Below, piece after piece: positions 38,961 through 46,874 of a stretch of 56,911 nt of DNA; the first letter of the stretch is position 1, and each line of letters opens with the position of its first letter. The notes under the pieces are model-generated. The model saw only the letters and a program-made list of their open reading frames with translations, was not told the DNA's origin and made no database searches. The position numbers and the translations under genes were made by a program. This DNA comes from Steroidobacteraceae bacterium. GTDB taxonomy: Bacteria > Pseudomonadota > Gammaproteobacteria > Steroidobacterales > Steroidobacteraceae. Where the stretch lies: NCBI GenBank assembly GCA_025458865.1, contig JALORP010000035.1:1-56911 (forward strand). Reading direction: 5' to 3'.

Positions 38961-40384
38961 ATGAGCCAGTTCCCGCTCGAGAACGCCGCGAAGACCGAAG
39001 GCCTGAGGCGCGTGGCCATCGATCCCATCACGCGCGTCGAGGGCCACGGCAAGGTGACCCTGCTCATGGACGAGGACGACCACGTCCAGCAGGCGCGCCT
39101 GCACATCGTCGAGTTCCGCGCCTTCGAGAAGTTCATCCAGGGCCGGCCGTACTGGGAAGTGCCGACCTCGCGGCGTCCAAGGCGCTCGATGCGGTGGTCG
39201 GCGCGAAGACGCTCACGCCGACGGCCGAGAAGATCCGCCGGCTCATGCACTACGGCCAGATCCTGCAGTCCCACGCGCTGCACTTCTTCCACCTCTCCTC
39301 GCCCGACCTGCTCTTCGGGTTCGACTCCGAGGTGGCGAAGCGCAACATCGTGGGTGTCGCCGCCGCGTATCCGGACATCGCGAAGCAGGGCGTCCTGATC
39401 CGAAAGTACGGCCAGGAGGTCATCCGCCACACTGCCGGCAAGCGCATCCACGGCACCGGCTCGATCCCCGGCGGCGTGAACAAGAACCTGACGGCCGGCG
39501 AGCGCGACGAGCTGCTGAAGGACATCTACCATGTCATCGCCTGGAGCCGCGGCGCCGTGCACCTCGTGCGCCAGCTGTTCGAGCAGCACCTCGAGGCCTG
39601 GCGCGAGTTCGCCACGTTCGAGGCGCGGACCCTGAGCCTCGTGCGCCCCGACGGCGCCATGGATCTCTACGACGGCGGCCTGAGGGCCCGCAACGCCGAC
39701 GGCAGCACCATCTTCGACCACGCCGACTGCGACCGCTACTGGGACCTCATCTCCGAGGAGGTGAAGGCCTGGTCGTACATGAAGTTCCCCTACCTCAAGG
39801 CGCTCGGCCACGAGGACGGCTGGTACCGCGTCGGGCCGCTCACGCGCGTGACGCGCTGCGATTTCATCCCCACGCCGCTCGCGGACAAAGAGCGGCGCGA
39901 GTTCATGGCCTTCGACGAGGGTCGCATCGCGCGCTCCACGCTCGGGTTCCACTGGGCGCGCATGATCGAGATGCTGCATTCCGCCGAGGTCATCAAGGAC
40001 CTGCTGCACGACCCGGACATCACCGGCAGCGAGCTGATGGCAGGCGGCAAGCGCGAGGCGCGCGGCGTGGGCGTCATCGAGGCGCCGCGCGGGACGCTCA
40101 TCCACCACTACCGCGTGGACGAGAACGACCAGGTCGCGCGCGCGAACCTCATCGTGTCGACGACGCACAACAACCACGCCATGAACATCGCCATCCGCGA
40201 GGTGGCGCGCAAGTACCTCGACGGCCGCAAGCTGACCGAGGGCCTGCTGAACCACATCGAGGTCGCGGTGCGCGCCTTCGACCCCTGCCTGTCCTGCGCC
40301 ACGCACGCGCTCGGTCAGATGCCGCTTTCGGTGGAACTCGTGGACGCCGAAGGCAACCAGGTCGATCGGCTCGTGAAGGACTGA
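38961..40384 (+). CDS. hoxH: NAD-reducing [NiFe]-hydrogenase large subunit HoxH (frameshifted; L1 motif missing)
   Basis: Catalytic large subunit. The N-terminus has the expected DPITRVEGHGKV and EFRAFEKFIQGRPYWEVP. The frame then breaks at about 39165-39170: the sequence resumes as LAASKALDAVVGAKTLTPTAEK in another frame and runs to a correct C-terminus with DPCLSCATHALGQMPLSVEL, where the protease HoxW cuts after the His. The missing piece should hold the L1 motif (QRxCGICxVSHH), which supplies two of the four Ni-ligating cysteines; about 43 nt are lost by comparison with Cupriavidus HoxH. As given, the first frame ends at 39398. The rest is well conserved. Without L1 the enzyme cannot bind nickel, so either the sequence is wrong here or the hydrogenase is dead. 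Confidence 0.9.
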
Positions 40385-40386
40385 AG

Positions 40387-40839
40387 GTGACCGCCGCGAA
40401 GCCTGTCCTGGTGCTCGCCATCGGTAACCCGAGCCGCGGCGACGACGCCATCGGGCCCGCGCTCGCCGCGCGGATCGAGGCGCTCGGGCTGCCGCACGTG
40501 GAGGTCATCACCGACTTCCAGCTCGCGCCCGAGCACGCGCTCGATCTCGCTGGCCGGGAAAAGGTGATCTTCGTGGACGCGGGCGAGGGCACGCCTGAGC
40601 CCCACGAGCTGCGCCGGGTCGAGGCGAAATCCGACTTCACCTACACCAGCCATGCGATGTCGCCCGAGGCCGTGCTCGCCACCTACGCGCGGGTCACGGG
40701 CGAGCCGCCGCCCGAGGCCTGGGTGCTGTGCGTGCGCGGCGAGTCGTTCGAGCTGGGCGAGCCGCTGTCCGCAGCGGCGGCGGCGCGGCTGGAGGCGGCC
40801 TCTCGCGAACTGTCGGATTCTTGGCGACTACGACCATAG
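40387..40839 (+). CDS. hoxW: Hydrogenase maturation endopeptidase HoxW
   Basis: 150-residue HybD/HyaD-type endopeptidase that removes the C-terminal extension of HoxH after nickel insertion. It starts with the conserved GNPSRGDDAIGP; Asp in this motif and Asp in IFVDAGEG are the usual metal/nickel-sensing acidic residues, followed by the SHAMSPEAVL helix with the conserved His. It begins 3 bp after hoxH and is the last gene of the operon. No hypABCDEF accessory genes are in the window, so they must be elsewhere if the enzyme is functional. Confidence 0.93.
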   Translation: MTAAKPVLVLAIGNPSRGDDAIGPALAARIEALGLPHVEVITDFQLAPEHALDLAGREKVIFVDAGEGTPEPHELRRVEAKSDFTYTSHAMSPEAVLATYARVTGEPPPEAWVLCVRGESFELGEPLSAAAAARLEAASRELSDSWRLRP

Positions 40840-40864
40840 TCCCCGGGCCCGCTGTTGTCCCGAG

Positions 40865-42535
40865 CTACTCCCGTGCGTACACCACCCGTCCGCCGACGAT
40901 CGTGGTCACGACCTGCGCTTCGTGGATCTCCTGCGGGTCCGTCGCGAACAGATCGCGGTCGAGCACCACGAGGTCTGCGAGCTTGCCGGGCGTGAGCGAG
41001 CCGCGCTCGTCCTCGAGCCGTACGGCCCAGGCGGCGTCGATGGTGTAGGCGCGAAGCGCCGTCTCGAGGTCCACGCGCTGCTGGGGCAGCCAGCCGCCCG
41101 GCGGGTCGCCCTCGACCGTGCGGCGGTTGACCGCGTTGTGCAGGCCGCGCATGGGCGAGAGCGAGATCGAGGCCGGCCAGTCGGAGGAGAACGTGAGCCG
41201 TGCGCCTGCGCTTTGCAGCGAGCGCCACGGGAAGGCCCGCGGCAGGCGGGCCTCGCCGACCGCGCGCGACCACACCGCCACGGTCGACGGGTAGGCGTGG
41301 ATCGGCTGCATGGAGGCGATCACCCCCACCTGCCTGAAGCGCGGCAGGTCGGCGATGCTGATCACCTCGATGTGCTCGACCCGCGGGCGCAGGTCTGGCC
41401 GGTCGAGGGTGTCATACGCATCCAGCGCGAGGCGGACGCCCGCATCACCGATCGCGTGCGTCCAGGGCTGGAAGCCGAGCGCCGCGCAGCCCGCGAGCGC
41501 CTTCGAATAGGTCTCGCGGTCGAGCGCGAACTGGCCGCGCTCGTCCGGCTTGTCCGAATAGGGCTCGAGCATCGCCGCGGTGTGCGACTCGATCACCCCG
41601 TCCACCATGAACTTCACCGCCGGCACCCGCAGCCACGGGCCCGAGTGCTTCTCGCGCAGCGCCTGCCAGGCCGCGCAGGGGTCCGGATCGCGGCCTGCGG
41701 ACATCGCGAACACCATCCGCGCGGTCAATTCGTCGCCGGCGATCAGCTCTTCGTAGAGCCCCACTTCCTCGACCGACCCCGAGGCGTTGTGCAGCGAGGT
41801 GATGCCGAGCCCGGCCGCGGCGCGCAGTCCCTGGCGGATCGCCGCGAGCCGCTCCTCGCGCGTCGTCGCCGGAAGGTGCGACGACACGAGGCGCATCGCG
41901 CCCTCCTTGAGCGCGCCCGTCGGTTCGCCGGTCCCGGGGTCCTTCACCAGCTCGCCGAAGCCGGTGAAGGTCGTGCCGCGATCGACGCCCGCCACCTCGA
42001 GCGCGCGCGTGTTCGCCCAGGCCGAGTGCCCGTCATAGGCGCGCAGGTAGGCCGGCCGGGAGTCCGTCACCGGGTCGAGCTCCTCGCGCGTCGGCAGCCG
42101 CCCGCCCGGGAAGCAGGTGTACTCCCAGCCGCCACCCTGGATCCAGGGCGCGTCCGGGTTCGCCTTCGCCCAGGCCGCGATCCGCGACTGCATCTCCGGT
42201 ACCGAGCACGCGCCCGTGAGGTCCACCTGCGAGAGGCCCAGCGACCCGCCCGCGAAATGCACGTGCGAGTCGATGAAGCCCGGCAGCACCAGCCGCCCGC
42301 CCGCGTCGAGCGTGCGCGCGGGCGACAGCGCGGCGATCTCCTCCGTCGTGCCAACGGCGACGATCACGTCATCGCGCATTGCCACCGCCTCGGCCCAGGG
42401 CCGGTCCGAGTCGGCGGTCCAGACGCGGGCGTTCGTGACCGCAAGCGTCGGCGGCGGCTTGGCGAGGGCTGGGGGGGCGAAAGCGAGCAGCACCATGGCG
42501 ACGGCGAGAGCGCTCGAGACTGGTCGGAACGGCAT
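40865..42535 (-). CDS. Amidohydrolase family protein, YtcJ-like, exported
   Basis: 556-residue metal-dependent hydrolase. Signal peptide at about residues 1-25 (MPFRPVSSALAVAMVLL). Metal-binding signature GFIDSHVHF (HxH), a WTHAIGDAGVR segment with a further His, and an Asp in the LTFSSDWP region near the C-terminus. The overall sequence is of the amidohydrolase_3/YtcJ group, whose members hydrolyse amides or N-acyl groups; substrate unknown. ATG at 42535 chosen because AGGGAAG precedes it and the signal peptide starts there. Convergent with hoxW, with 25 bp between the stops. Confidence 0.88.
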   Translation of the reverse strand: MPFRPVSSALAVAMVLLAFAPPALAKPPPTLAVTNARVWTADSDRPWAEAVAMRDDVIVAVGTTEEIAALSPARTLDAGGRLVLPGFIDSHVHFAGGSLGLSQVDLTGACSVPEMQSRIAAWAKANPDAPWIQGGGWEYTCFPGGRLPTREELDPVTDSRPAYLRAYDGHSAWANTRALEVAGVDRGTTFTGFGELVKDPGTGEPTGALKEGAMRLVSSHLPATTREERLAAIRQGLRAAAGLGITSLHNASGSVEEVGLYEELIAGDELTARMVFAMSAGRDPDPCAAWQALREKHSGPWLRVPAVKFMVDGVIESHTAAMLEPYSDKPDERGQFALDRETYSKALAGCAALGFQPWTHAIGDAGVRLALDAYDTLDRPDLRPRVEHIEVISIADLPRFRQVGVIASMQPIHAYPSTVAVWSRAVGEARLPRAFPWRSLQSAGARLTFSSDWPASISLSPMRGLHNAVNRRTVEGDPPGGWLPQQRVDLETALRAYTIDAAWAVRLEDERGSLTPGKLADLVVLDRDLFATDPQEIHEAQVVTTIVGGRVVYARE

Positions 42536-42683
42536 CGGACAACTTCCCTGGAATGAATCCGCCCCGCTGCGGGTCAGCAGTGCACTCCGCGCAGCATGCC
42601 GCGCCCGAATATGCCGCCGCAACTGTTCCGGGGCGCGGCCTTCAGCCGTAGAATCGCGGTCGTCCCCCGGAGAGGGCGTACGC

Positions 42684-43262
42684 ATGCTACAGGGCGACGA
42701 GTTGCCGACGATTCCTGCCAGCCGGGTGAGGCTTCGGCCGCTCGCGGATAGTGACGTGCCGGCGCTCTTCGCCGTGTTCTCCGACGAGCAGGTGATGCGC
42801 TACTGGAGCACGCTGCCGATGCGCGACATCGCCGAGGCGCGGGCGCTGCTCGACGACATCCGCGCGGGCTTCCAGCAGCGGTCGCTGTTCCAGTGGGGCG
42901 TGGCCCGGGTCGGGGACGACCGCGTCGTCGGCACCTGTACGCTGTTCAATCTCGATTCGCGCAACCGTCGCGCGGAGATCGGCTACGCGCTGGCGCGAGA
43001 CTGCTGGGGGCAGGGCCTCATGAGCGAGGCACTCGGCGCGCTCATTGCGTATGCCTTCGGGCCGCTCGACCTCCTGCGGCTCGAGGCGGACGTCGACCCT
43101 CGCAACGGGCCGTCGATCCGTATCGTCGAGAAGCTCGGCTTCGTCCGCGAGGGCCTGCTGCGGGAGCGCTGGCATGTCGGCGGCGAGGCCCAGGACTCCC
43201 TGATCCTCGGCCTGTTGCGGCACGAGTGGGAGGCACGGGCAGGGCGGCCGGACGGCGCGTGA
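42684..43262 (+). CDS. GNAT-family N-acetyltransferase, RimJ/RimL-like
   Basis: 192-residue acetyltransferase with the RimJ/RimL layout: RLRPLADSDVPALFAVF at the start, RRAEIGYALARDCWGQGLMSEA as the acetyl-CoA-binding motif A, and NGPSIRIVEKLGFVREGLLRE as motif B. Probably acetylates a protein N-terminus or a small amine; target not predictable. GGAGAGGG lies about 8 nt before the ATG. Divergent from the amidohydrolase gene with about 150 bp between the starts. Confidence 0.88.
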   Translation: MLQGDELPTIPASRVRLRPLADSDVPALFAVFSDEQVMRYWSTLPMRDIAEARALLDDIRAGFQQRSLFQWGVARVGDDRVVGTCTLFNLDSRNRRAEIGYALARDCWGQGLMSEALGALIAYAFGPLDLLRLEADVDPRNGPSIRIVEKLGFVREGLLRERWHVGGEAQDSLILGLLRHEWEARAGRPDGA

Positions 43263-43268
43263 GCCTGG

Positions 43269-43496
43269 CTAGGCCAACTCCAGCACGGCATGCCGCGCGG
43301 CGCTGGGCAGGTCGGTCGCAATGAAACGCGCGCCCGGATAGAGCGAGTCCTCGCCGGACTCGTCGACGATCCGGAGTTGGCCCAGCTGTTCGGCAGCCGC
43401 GTCGGGCAGGGCAACATGGATTTTGCGCAGCTCGAGCGACGCCTCGTAGCCCTTGTTGTCGACGCAGATGAAGAGGCAGGCTGATGGTTCGGCCAT
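43269..43496 (-). CDS. Conserved hypothetical small protein
   Basis: 75-residue protein that starts MAEPSACLFICVDNKGYEAS and contains LRKIHVALPD and RIVDESGED segments. It looks like a compact soluble protein of one domain, of a type often found as a stand-alone small gene in proteobacteria, but I do not recognise a named family. The ATG at 43496 was chosen over the longer frame because upstream residues are not protein-like. It converges tightly with the GNAT gene (6 bp between stops) and lies downstream of the SOUL gene on the same strand. Confidence 0.6.
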   Translation of the reverse strand: MAEPSACLFICVDNKGYEASLELRKIHVALPDAAAEQLGQLRIVDESGEDSLYPGARFIATDLPSAARHAVLELA

Positions 43497-43578
43497 GTCT
43501 GCCCCCGCTAGATCAAGCGCTTGATTTTGAACTCGAACCGTCCCACGCCAGTAGCTTCGTACCATCGGTATGCTGCGC

Positions 43579-44196
43579 CTACCTCTGGACCGGGATCAGC
43601 ACTTCGTTGCGGCGCATGAACCAGGGCATGAACGGCGGGTTGTAGCGGGCGAGGACCGGCGGGCCGGCGGCGCTGAGCCCGCGCGTGGCCATCGCCTTGC
43701 GCAGCTGCTGCTCCATCTCGTCGTAGCGCTCCTGCGTCCAGCGGCCCGAGTAGCGCCAGACGGCGACGCGGGCAGCAGGCACTTCGCGGATCTCGACCTT
43801 CGGGTCCGTCGGCACCGGCACGGTCCTGGCCGTGTACTTCGACGGCACGATGAAGGCGACGCGGTAGCTGTCGCCCTCGGCGACCTGCGTCACCGGGGCG
43901 GTCATGGCGATCTTCTCGCCCTTCACCTGCGTGACCGGCGTCGTCATGGCGATCTTCTCCTGCGCCTGGTTGCCGCCGCTGATGTAGTCGAACAGGCGCC
44001 TGAAGGCGACGTTGCCCGCCTCCGTGAAGCTGGCCTCCACGCGGGTCTCGGCGACGAGGTACGCAGCGTACTCGCGCAGCTCGAAGTCACCGTCCTGCTC
44101 GATGACTTGGTAAGCGGGTTCTTCGAGGGCCATGGCAATGGGGCTGGCGAGGAGGGCCAGGCAAAGAGTCACAAGGGGGGCGATGCGGGCGTGCAC
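43579..44196 (-). CDS. SOUL-family heme-binding protein, exported
   Basis: 205-residue SOUL/HBP-like protein. A signal peptide (VTLCLALLASPIAMA) precedes the SOUL core, with YQVIEQDGDFELREY at its start, KIAMTAPVTQ, and a closing RNPPFMPWFMRRNEV-like segment (here YNPPFMPWFMRRNEV). The KIAMTxPVTQV motif occurs twice in a row, a short internal duplication. I chose the GTG at 44196 so that the signal peptide begins directly; a TTG at 44217 is an alternative. Proteins of this family bind heme or porphyrins; cellular role in bacteria is not settled. Confidence 0.85.
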   Translation of the reverse strand: MHARIAPLVTLCLALLASPIAMALEEPAYQVIEQDGDFELREYAAYLVAETRVEASFTEAGNVAFRRLFDYISGGNQAQEKIAMTTPVTQVKGEKIAMTAPVTQVAEGDSYRVAFIVPSKYTARTVPVPTDPKVEIREVPAARVAVWRYSGRWTQERYDEMEQQLRKAMATRGLSAAGPPVLARYNPPFMPWFMRRNEVLIPVQR

Positions 44197-44298
44197 GATC
44201 GTCGGGGCCTCGGCCAAAGGGGCGCGATGGCCCGGTAGACGAGGTTAGCCTACCAGCGCGGCGGGCGCTTCGCTGGCCCGCCAGGATCTCGGGAGGGT

Positions 44299-44329
44299 CG
44301 TGTATCTGGAGAAACTCAGGAGATACACG
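44299..44329 (+). repeat. Inverted repeat upstream of the first BrnT-type module
   Basis: CGTGTATCT at 44299-44307 and its exact complement AGATACACG at 44321-44329, with 13 nt between. There is no T run, so it is not a clear terminator; it could be an operator or a hairpin in the leader of the TA transcript. Confidence 0.4.
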
Positions 44330-44442
44330 GACATGGGGAGGATGGTTTCTGCTCATCGAGCCAGTAAGCTCTGCACAGGCCACGGAGTCCGTAATGGACT
44401 TTTGTCGAACGATTCTTCGGCTTGAACGTATGCAGCGAGTCA

Positions 44443-44715
44443 ATGCGCTTCGAATGGGACCAGCGAAAGGCGGCAGCTAACCGACGCAAGCATGGCGTCT
44501 CGTTTGAGGAGGCCTCCACGGTATTCTCGGACCAGCTCGCCGCGACTGGTGTCGATCCAGACCACCCTGTCGGAGAGCCGCGATGGCTCACGTTCGGCGT
44601 ATCTGGACGCGGCCGCCTTCCTGTCGTGTCCCACGCTGACGAGGGCGCTATCATCCAGCTCATCAGCGCAAGGCCGGCCACCAGGGCCGAACGGAAGCTC
44701 TATGAAGAAGGCTAG
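44443..44715 (+). CDS. BrnT-type toxin (DUF497)
   Basis: 90-residue BrnT-family ribonuclease toxin. It shows the family hallmarks: FEWDQRKAAANRRKHGVSFEEA at the N-terminus, followed by a central GRGRLPVVSH strand and a C-terminal ISARPATRAERKLYEE helix. The preferred start is the ATG at 44443, giving MRFEWDQRK as in relatives. The antitoxin gene begins before the toxin gene ends (14-bp overlap), the usual toxin-first order of brnTA. Confidence 0.88.
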   Translation: MRFEWDQRKAAANRRKHGVSFEEASTVFSDQLAATGVDPDHPVGEPRWLTFGVSGRGRLPVVSHADEGAIIQLISARPATRAERKLYEEG

Positions 44716-44989
44716 CGGATCGCGGGACACGCTGCGTCGCGAGTACAGCCGCAATGACTTCCCCAGCGGCCTGGTCCGCGGCAAGTACGCCAAGCGGGTC
44801 GGCGAGGGCACCAACATCGTGCGTCTCGACCCGGAGATTGCCGCCGCGTTTCCCACGAGCAAGGCGGTCAACGAGGCACTCGGCACCATTCTCAAGGCCG
44901 CGCGGACCGTTCGACTTGCAGAGGAACGGGGCGGACAGGTGGCCGACGCCGCGACTCAGGCGCGGCGCGGTGTCAGGAAGACAGACTAA
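44702..44989 (+). CDS. BrnA-type antitoxin partner
   Basis: 95-residue protein encoded by a gene that overlaps the BrnT-type toxin gene by 14 bp. It has an RREYSRNDFPSGLVRGKYA segment and NIVRLDPEIAAAFPTSKAVNEAL, the form often seen in antitoxin partners of DUF497 toxins; the C-terminal half would be the DNA-binding dimer. It is longer and differs from the RHH-type partner at 51567, so the two BrnT modules are of separate origin. Confidence 0.75.
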   Translation: MKKASGSRDTLRREYSRNDFPSGLVRGKYAKRVGEGTNIVRLDPEIAAAFPTSKAVNEALGTILKAARTVRLAEERGGQVADAATQARRGVRKTD

Positions 44990-45020
44990 CTGTCGCTGGA
45001 TCCGGACCGCGGCACGATTT

Positions 45021-46115
45021 CTATCTGCGGCGATAGGCCACCCGGCCGGATGCGAACGAGCCGATCCACAGCTCCTCGCCCAACTCGAGCGCCATGGTGA
45101 TGTTGCTGAACTGCGGGTTCGCCGGCCCGGTGGCAATGACCTCGACCTGCATCGTCGCGGGGTCGATAGCGAGCGCCGTGAACGGGCGCGGGCAGGCTGC
45201 GAATTCCTCCAGCGAGAACTCGAGCGAGCGCTCGAACTCGCCGCAGGCGGTGCCGTGCAGGTCGAGCCCCGCGGTGACGAGCCTCCCGTCGGCGCCCATG
45301 TGCAGGTTGTCGGGCACGAACCCGAACTCCGCCGTCCTGCGCAGCACCTCGGCGGGATCCGTGTTCGAGTACGCCGTCACGTTGAAGAGCCCGGACGAGG
45401 CGACGTAGAACTCCTTGCCGTCCGCCGAGACCTCGATGCCGTTCGCGTAGGGCAGCTGGGTGCCCTGCACCGGCGTCATCGCGGCGTCGCCGGGCGACCA
45501 GCGGAACACGCCCCCGGTATCGACGCCCGCCATGGCCTCGGCGATCGGCACGTCCGTCAGCAGCGGGATCGTGACCAGCATCGAGCCATCGGCGAGCGCC
45601 GCGACGCTGTTGGCTTCCATGCCCTCCGGCGTCAGCACGCAGCCCGTCCAGGTCAGCGCCGGCGTCTCGCCGCTCGCGTCGACGTCGAAGACCTCGATGG
45701 CCTCGCGCCCGCCGTGGCCGACGACGTAGAGCGTCGAGCGCCCGTCGGCGTCGTGACGCAGCGCCAGCCCGTGCGTGACGAAGGCGTTGGGATCCGGGCT
45801 GCCGGGGCAGGCGCCGAAGGTCTTCATGTCCTGCACCGCGCGCGGCGCCGCGCCCGGATACAGCGCAGTGAAGCTCTTCGCCTGCCCATCGATCAGGAAC
45901 AGGCCGCCCGTCGGCGCCAGGCTGCTCGCGATGATCCACCTCGTGCCCGGCAAGTGGACGAGATCCTCCGCGTTCGGGACGCCGCAGACGAACCCGTAGT
46001 CGCCGGCGGGCTCGCAGCCTGCTTGCTCGGCCTGCGCGAGCGGAGCCGACAGCGCGACGAGACATGCCGCGGGCAGCAAGCTCCATGTCGACAGCGTGCA
46101 GAAGGAGGCATTCAT
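45021..46115 (-). CDS. SMP-30/gluconolactonase-like beta-propeller protein, exported
   Basis: 364-residue secreted protein. Signal peptide about residues 1-29, ending in LAQAEQ. The mature part looks like a six-bladed propeller with repeated blade-like segments (LPGTRWIIAS, VDTGGVFRWSPGD, LPYANGIEVSADGKEFYVAS, FSNITMALELGEELWIGSF). The ANGI-plus-SADG stretch is a typical SMP-30/strictosidine-synthase-like signature. Four or more cysteines suggest disulfides. Substrate unknown; a lactonase or esterase role is only a family-level guess. Start ATG at 46115 gives the signal peptide. Confidence 0.65.
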   Translation of the reverse strand: MNASFCTLSTWSLLPAACLVALSAPLAQAEQAGCEPAGDYGFVCGVPNAEDLVHLPGTRWIIASSLAPTGGLFLIDGQAKSFTALYPGAAPRAVQDMKTFGACPGSPDPNAFVTHGLALRHDADGRSTLYVVGHGGREAIEVFDVDASGETPALTWTGCVLTPEGMEANSVAALADGSMLVTIPLLTDVPIAEAMAGVDTGGVFRWSPGDAAMTPVQGTQLPYANGIEVSADGKEFYVASSGLFNVTAYSNTDPAEVLRRTAEFGFVPDNLHMGADGRLVTAGLDLHGTACGEFERSLEFSLEEFAACPRPFTALAIDPATMQVEVIATGPANPQFSNITMALELGEELWIGSFASGRVAYRRR

Positions 46116-46176
46116 GGTATGGCCTATGGATCGTTGCGATTGCGATGGTGCCTGCCCGGGCCGCATGCGCCAGGCT

Positions 46177-46371
46177 TCAGGTATCGGACGATAACGGGTC
46201 TGGGCGGCGCGGCTCGAGCGCGCCGCTCTGGTAAGCGAGCTCGAGCGCTGCCTTGAGCCAGGCCAGGCGCTGCTCCGGCGTGCGGCGCTCGAAGGACCAG
46301 CGGCGCAGCGCCTCGGCATCTTCGAAGGTGCCCCAGGCAACGGGCTCCTGTTCGGGGTCGAAGGCCTTCAC
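46177..46371 (-). CDS. Small conserved hypothetical protein (64 aa)
   Basis: 64-residue acidic-basic helical protein beginning VKAFDPEQEPVAWGTFEDAE and containing RRTPEQRLAWLKAALELAYQ. It reads like a genuine folded protein and resembles small genes found near toxin-antitoxin and nucleotidyltransferase loci in proteobacteria, though I cannot name the family. The GTG start at 46371 overlaps the stop of a 31-residue membrane-peptide frame (GTGA), which suggests translational coupling. Confidence 0.55.
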   Translation of the reverse strand: MKAFDPEQEPVAWGTFEDAEALRRWSFERRTPEQRLAWLKAALELAYQSGALEPRRPDPLSSDT

Positions 46372-46463
46372 GCGTGCAGCACCAGGGCGAGACCGCCGAC
46401 GAGCACGAATCGAACCAGGCCGGCGGCGAGCAGCGCGAACAGGCCGATGAAATCGGTCGGCAT
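46368..46463 (-). CDS. Possible tiny membrane protein (31 aa)
   Basis: 31-residue frame MPTDFIGLFALLAAGLVRFV followed by LVGGLALVLHA: essentially one transmembrane helix. Its TGA overlaps the GTG of the 64-residue gene (GTGA), and an AAGGGA lies about 11 nt upstream of the ATG. Small enough to occur by chance in GC-rich DNA; the coupling is the main support. Confidence 0.4.
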   Translation of the reverse strand: MPTDFIGLFALLAAGLVRFVLVGGLALVLHA

Positions 46464-46588
46464 GCTCCATTGTCCCTTCCGGCCCTTCGATATGCCAGCG
46501 CGGAGGCAGGTACCGCGCCGCGGCGGGCGGGGAGATCGCCATCAGCCTCGGGGGGCGTGACGGGGAATCCCGACGGTTTGACGAAAGA

Positions 46589-46605
46589 CTGTACGGTCCG
46601 TACAG
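46589..46605 (+). promoter_or_regulatory. Palindromic operator of the Phd/PIN module
   Basis: CTGTACGG-T-CCGTACAG, perfect 8-bp arms, 8 bp before the antitoxin start codon, with a further half-site (GTACGG) directly downstream. Antitoxins of this class usually repress their own operon through such sites. Confidence 0.65.
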
Positions 46606-46613
46606 TACGGTGC

Positions 46614-46874
46614 ATGAAAAGATCCGGCAAGCCAGTCTCGCGTGGAGCCGAGGAAGCGCGCCAGCAGCTGCCCGCCATCCTCGACGCAGCCGCGGCGGGC
46701 CACACGACGCTTATCACCCGTCGCGGCCGCGAAGTCGCTGCGGTGGTGCCGGCCGCGGCGATCAAACCCGTCAAGCCGGCGTCGCTGGTTGCGCTCGTCG
46801 GCAGCGGGCGCGGGTTGTGGGGCAAGGACAGCGGCAAGGCCATCGCCGATCTGCGCGACGAATGGAAGCGCTGA
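46614..46874 (+). CDS. Antitoxin, Phd/YefM-like
   Basis: 86-residue antitoxin. The N-terminal half has the Phd/YefM fold pattern (ARQQLPAILDAAAAGHTTLITRRGREVAAVVP) and should bind DNA; the C-terminal part (LVGSGRGLWGKDSGKAIADL) wraps around the toxin. The ATG at 46614 is directly after the palindromic operator. It overlaps the PIN-domain toxin gene by 13 bp. Confidence 0.85.
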   Translation: MKRSGKPVSRGAEEARQQLPAILDAAAAGHTTLITRRGREVAAVVPAAAIKPVKPASLVALVGSGRGLWGKDSGKAIADLRDEWKR

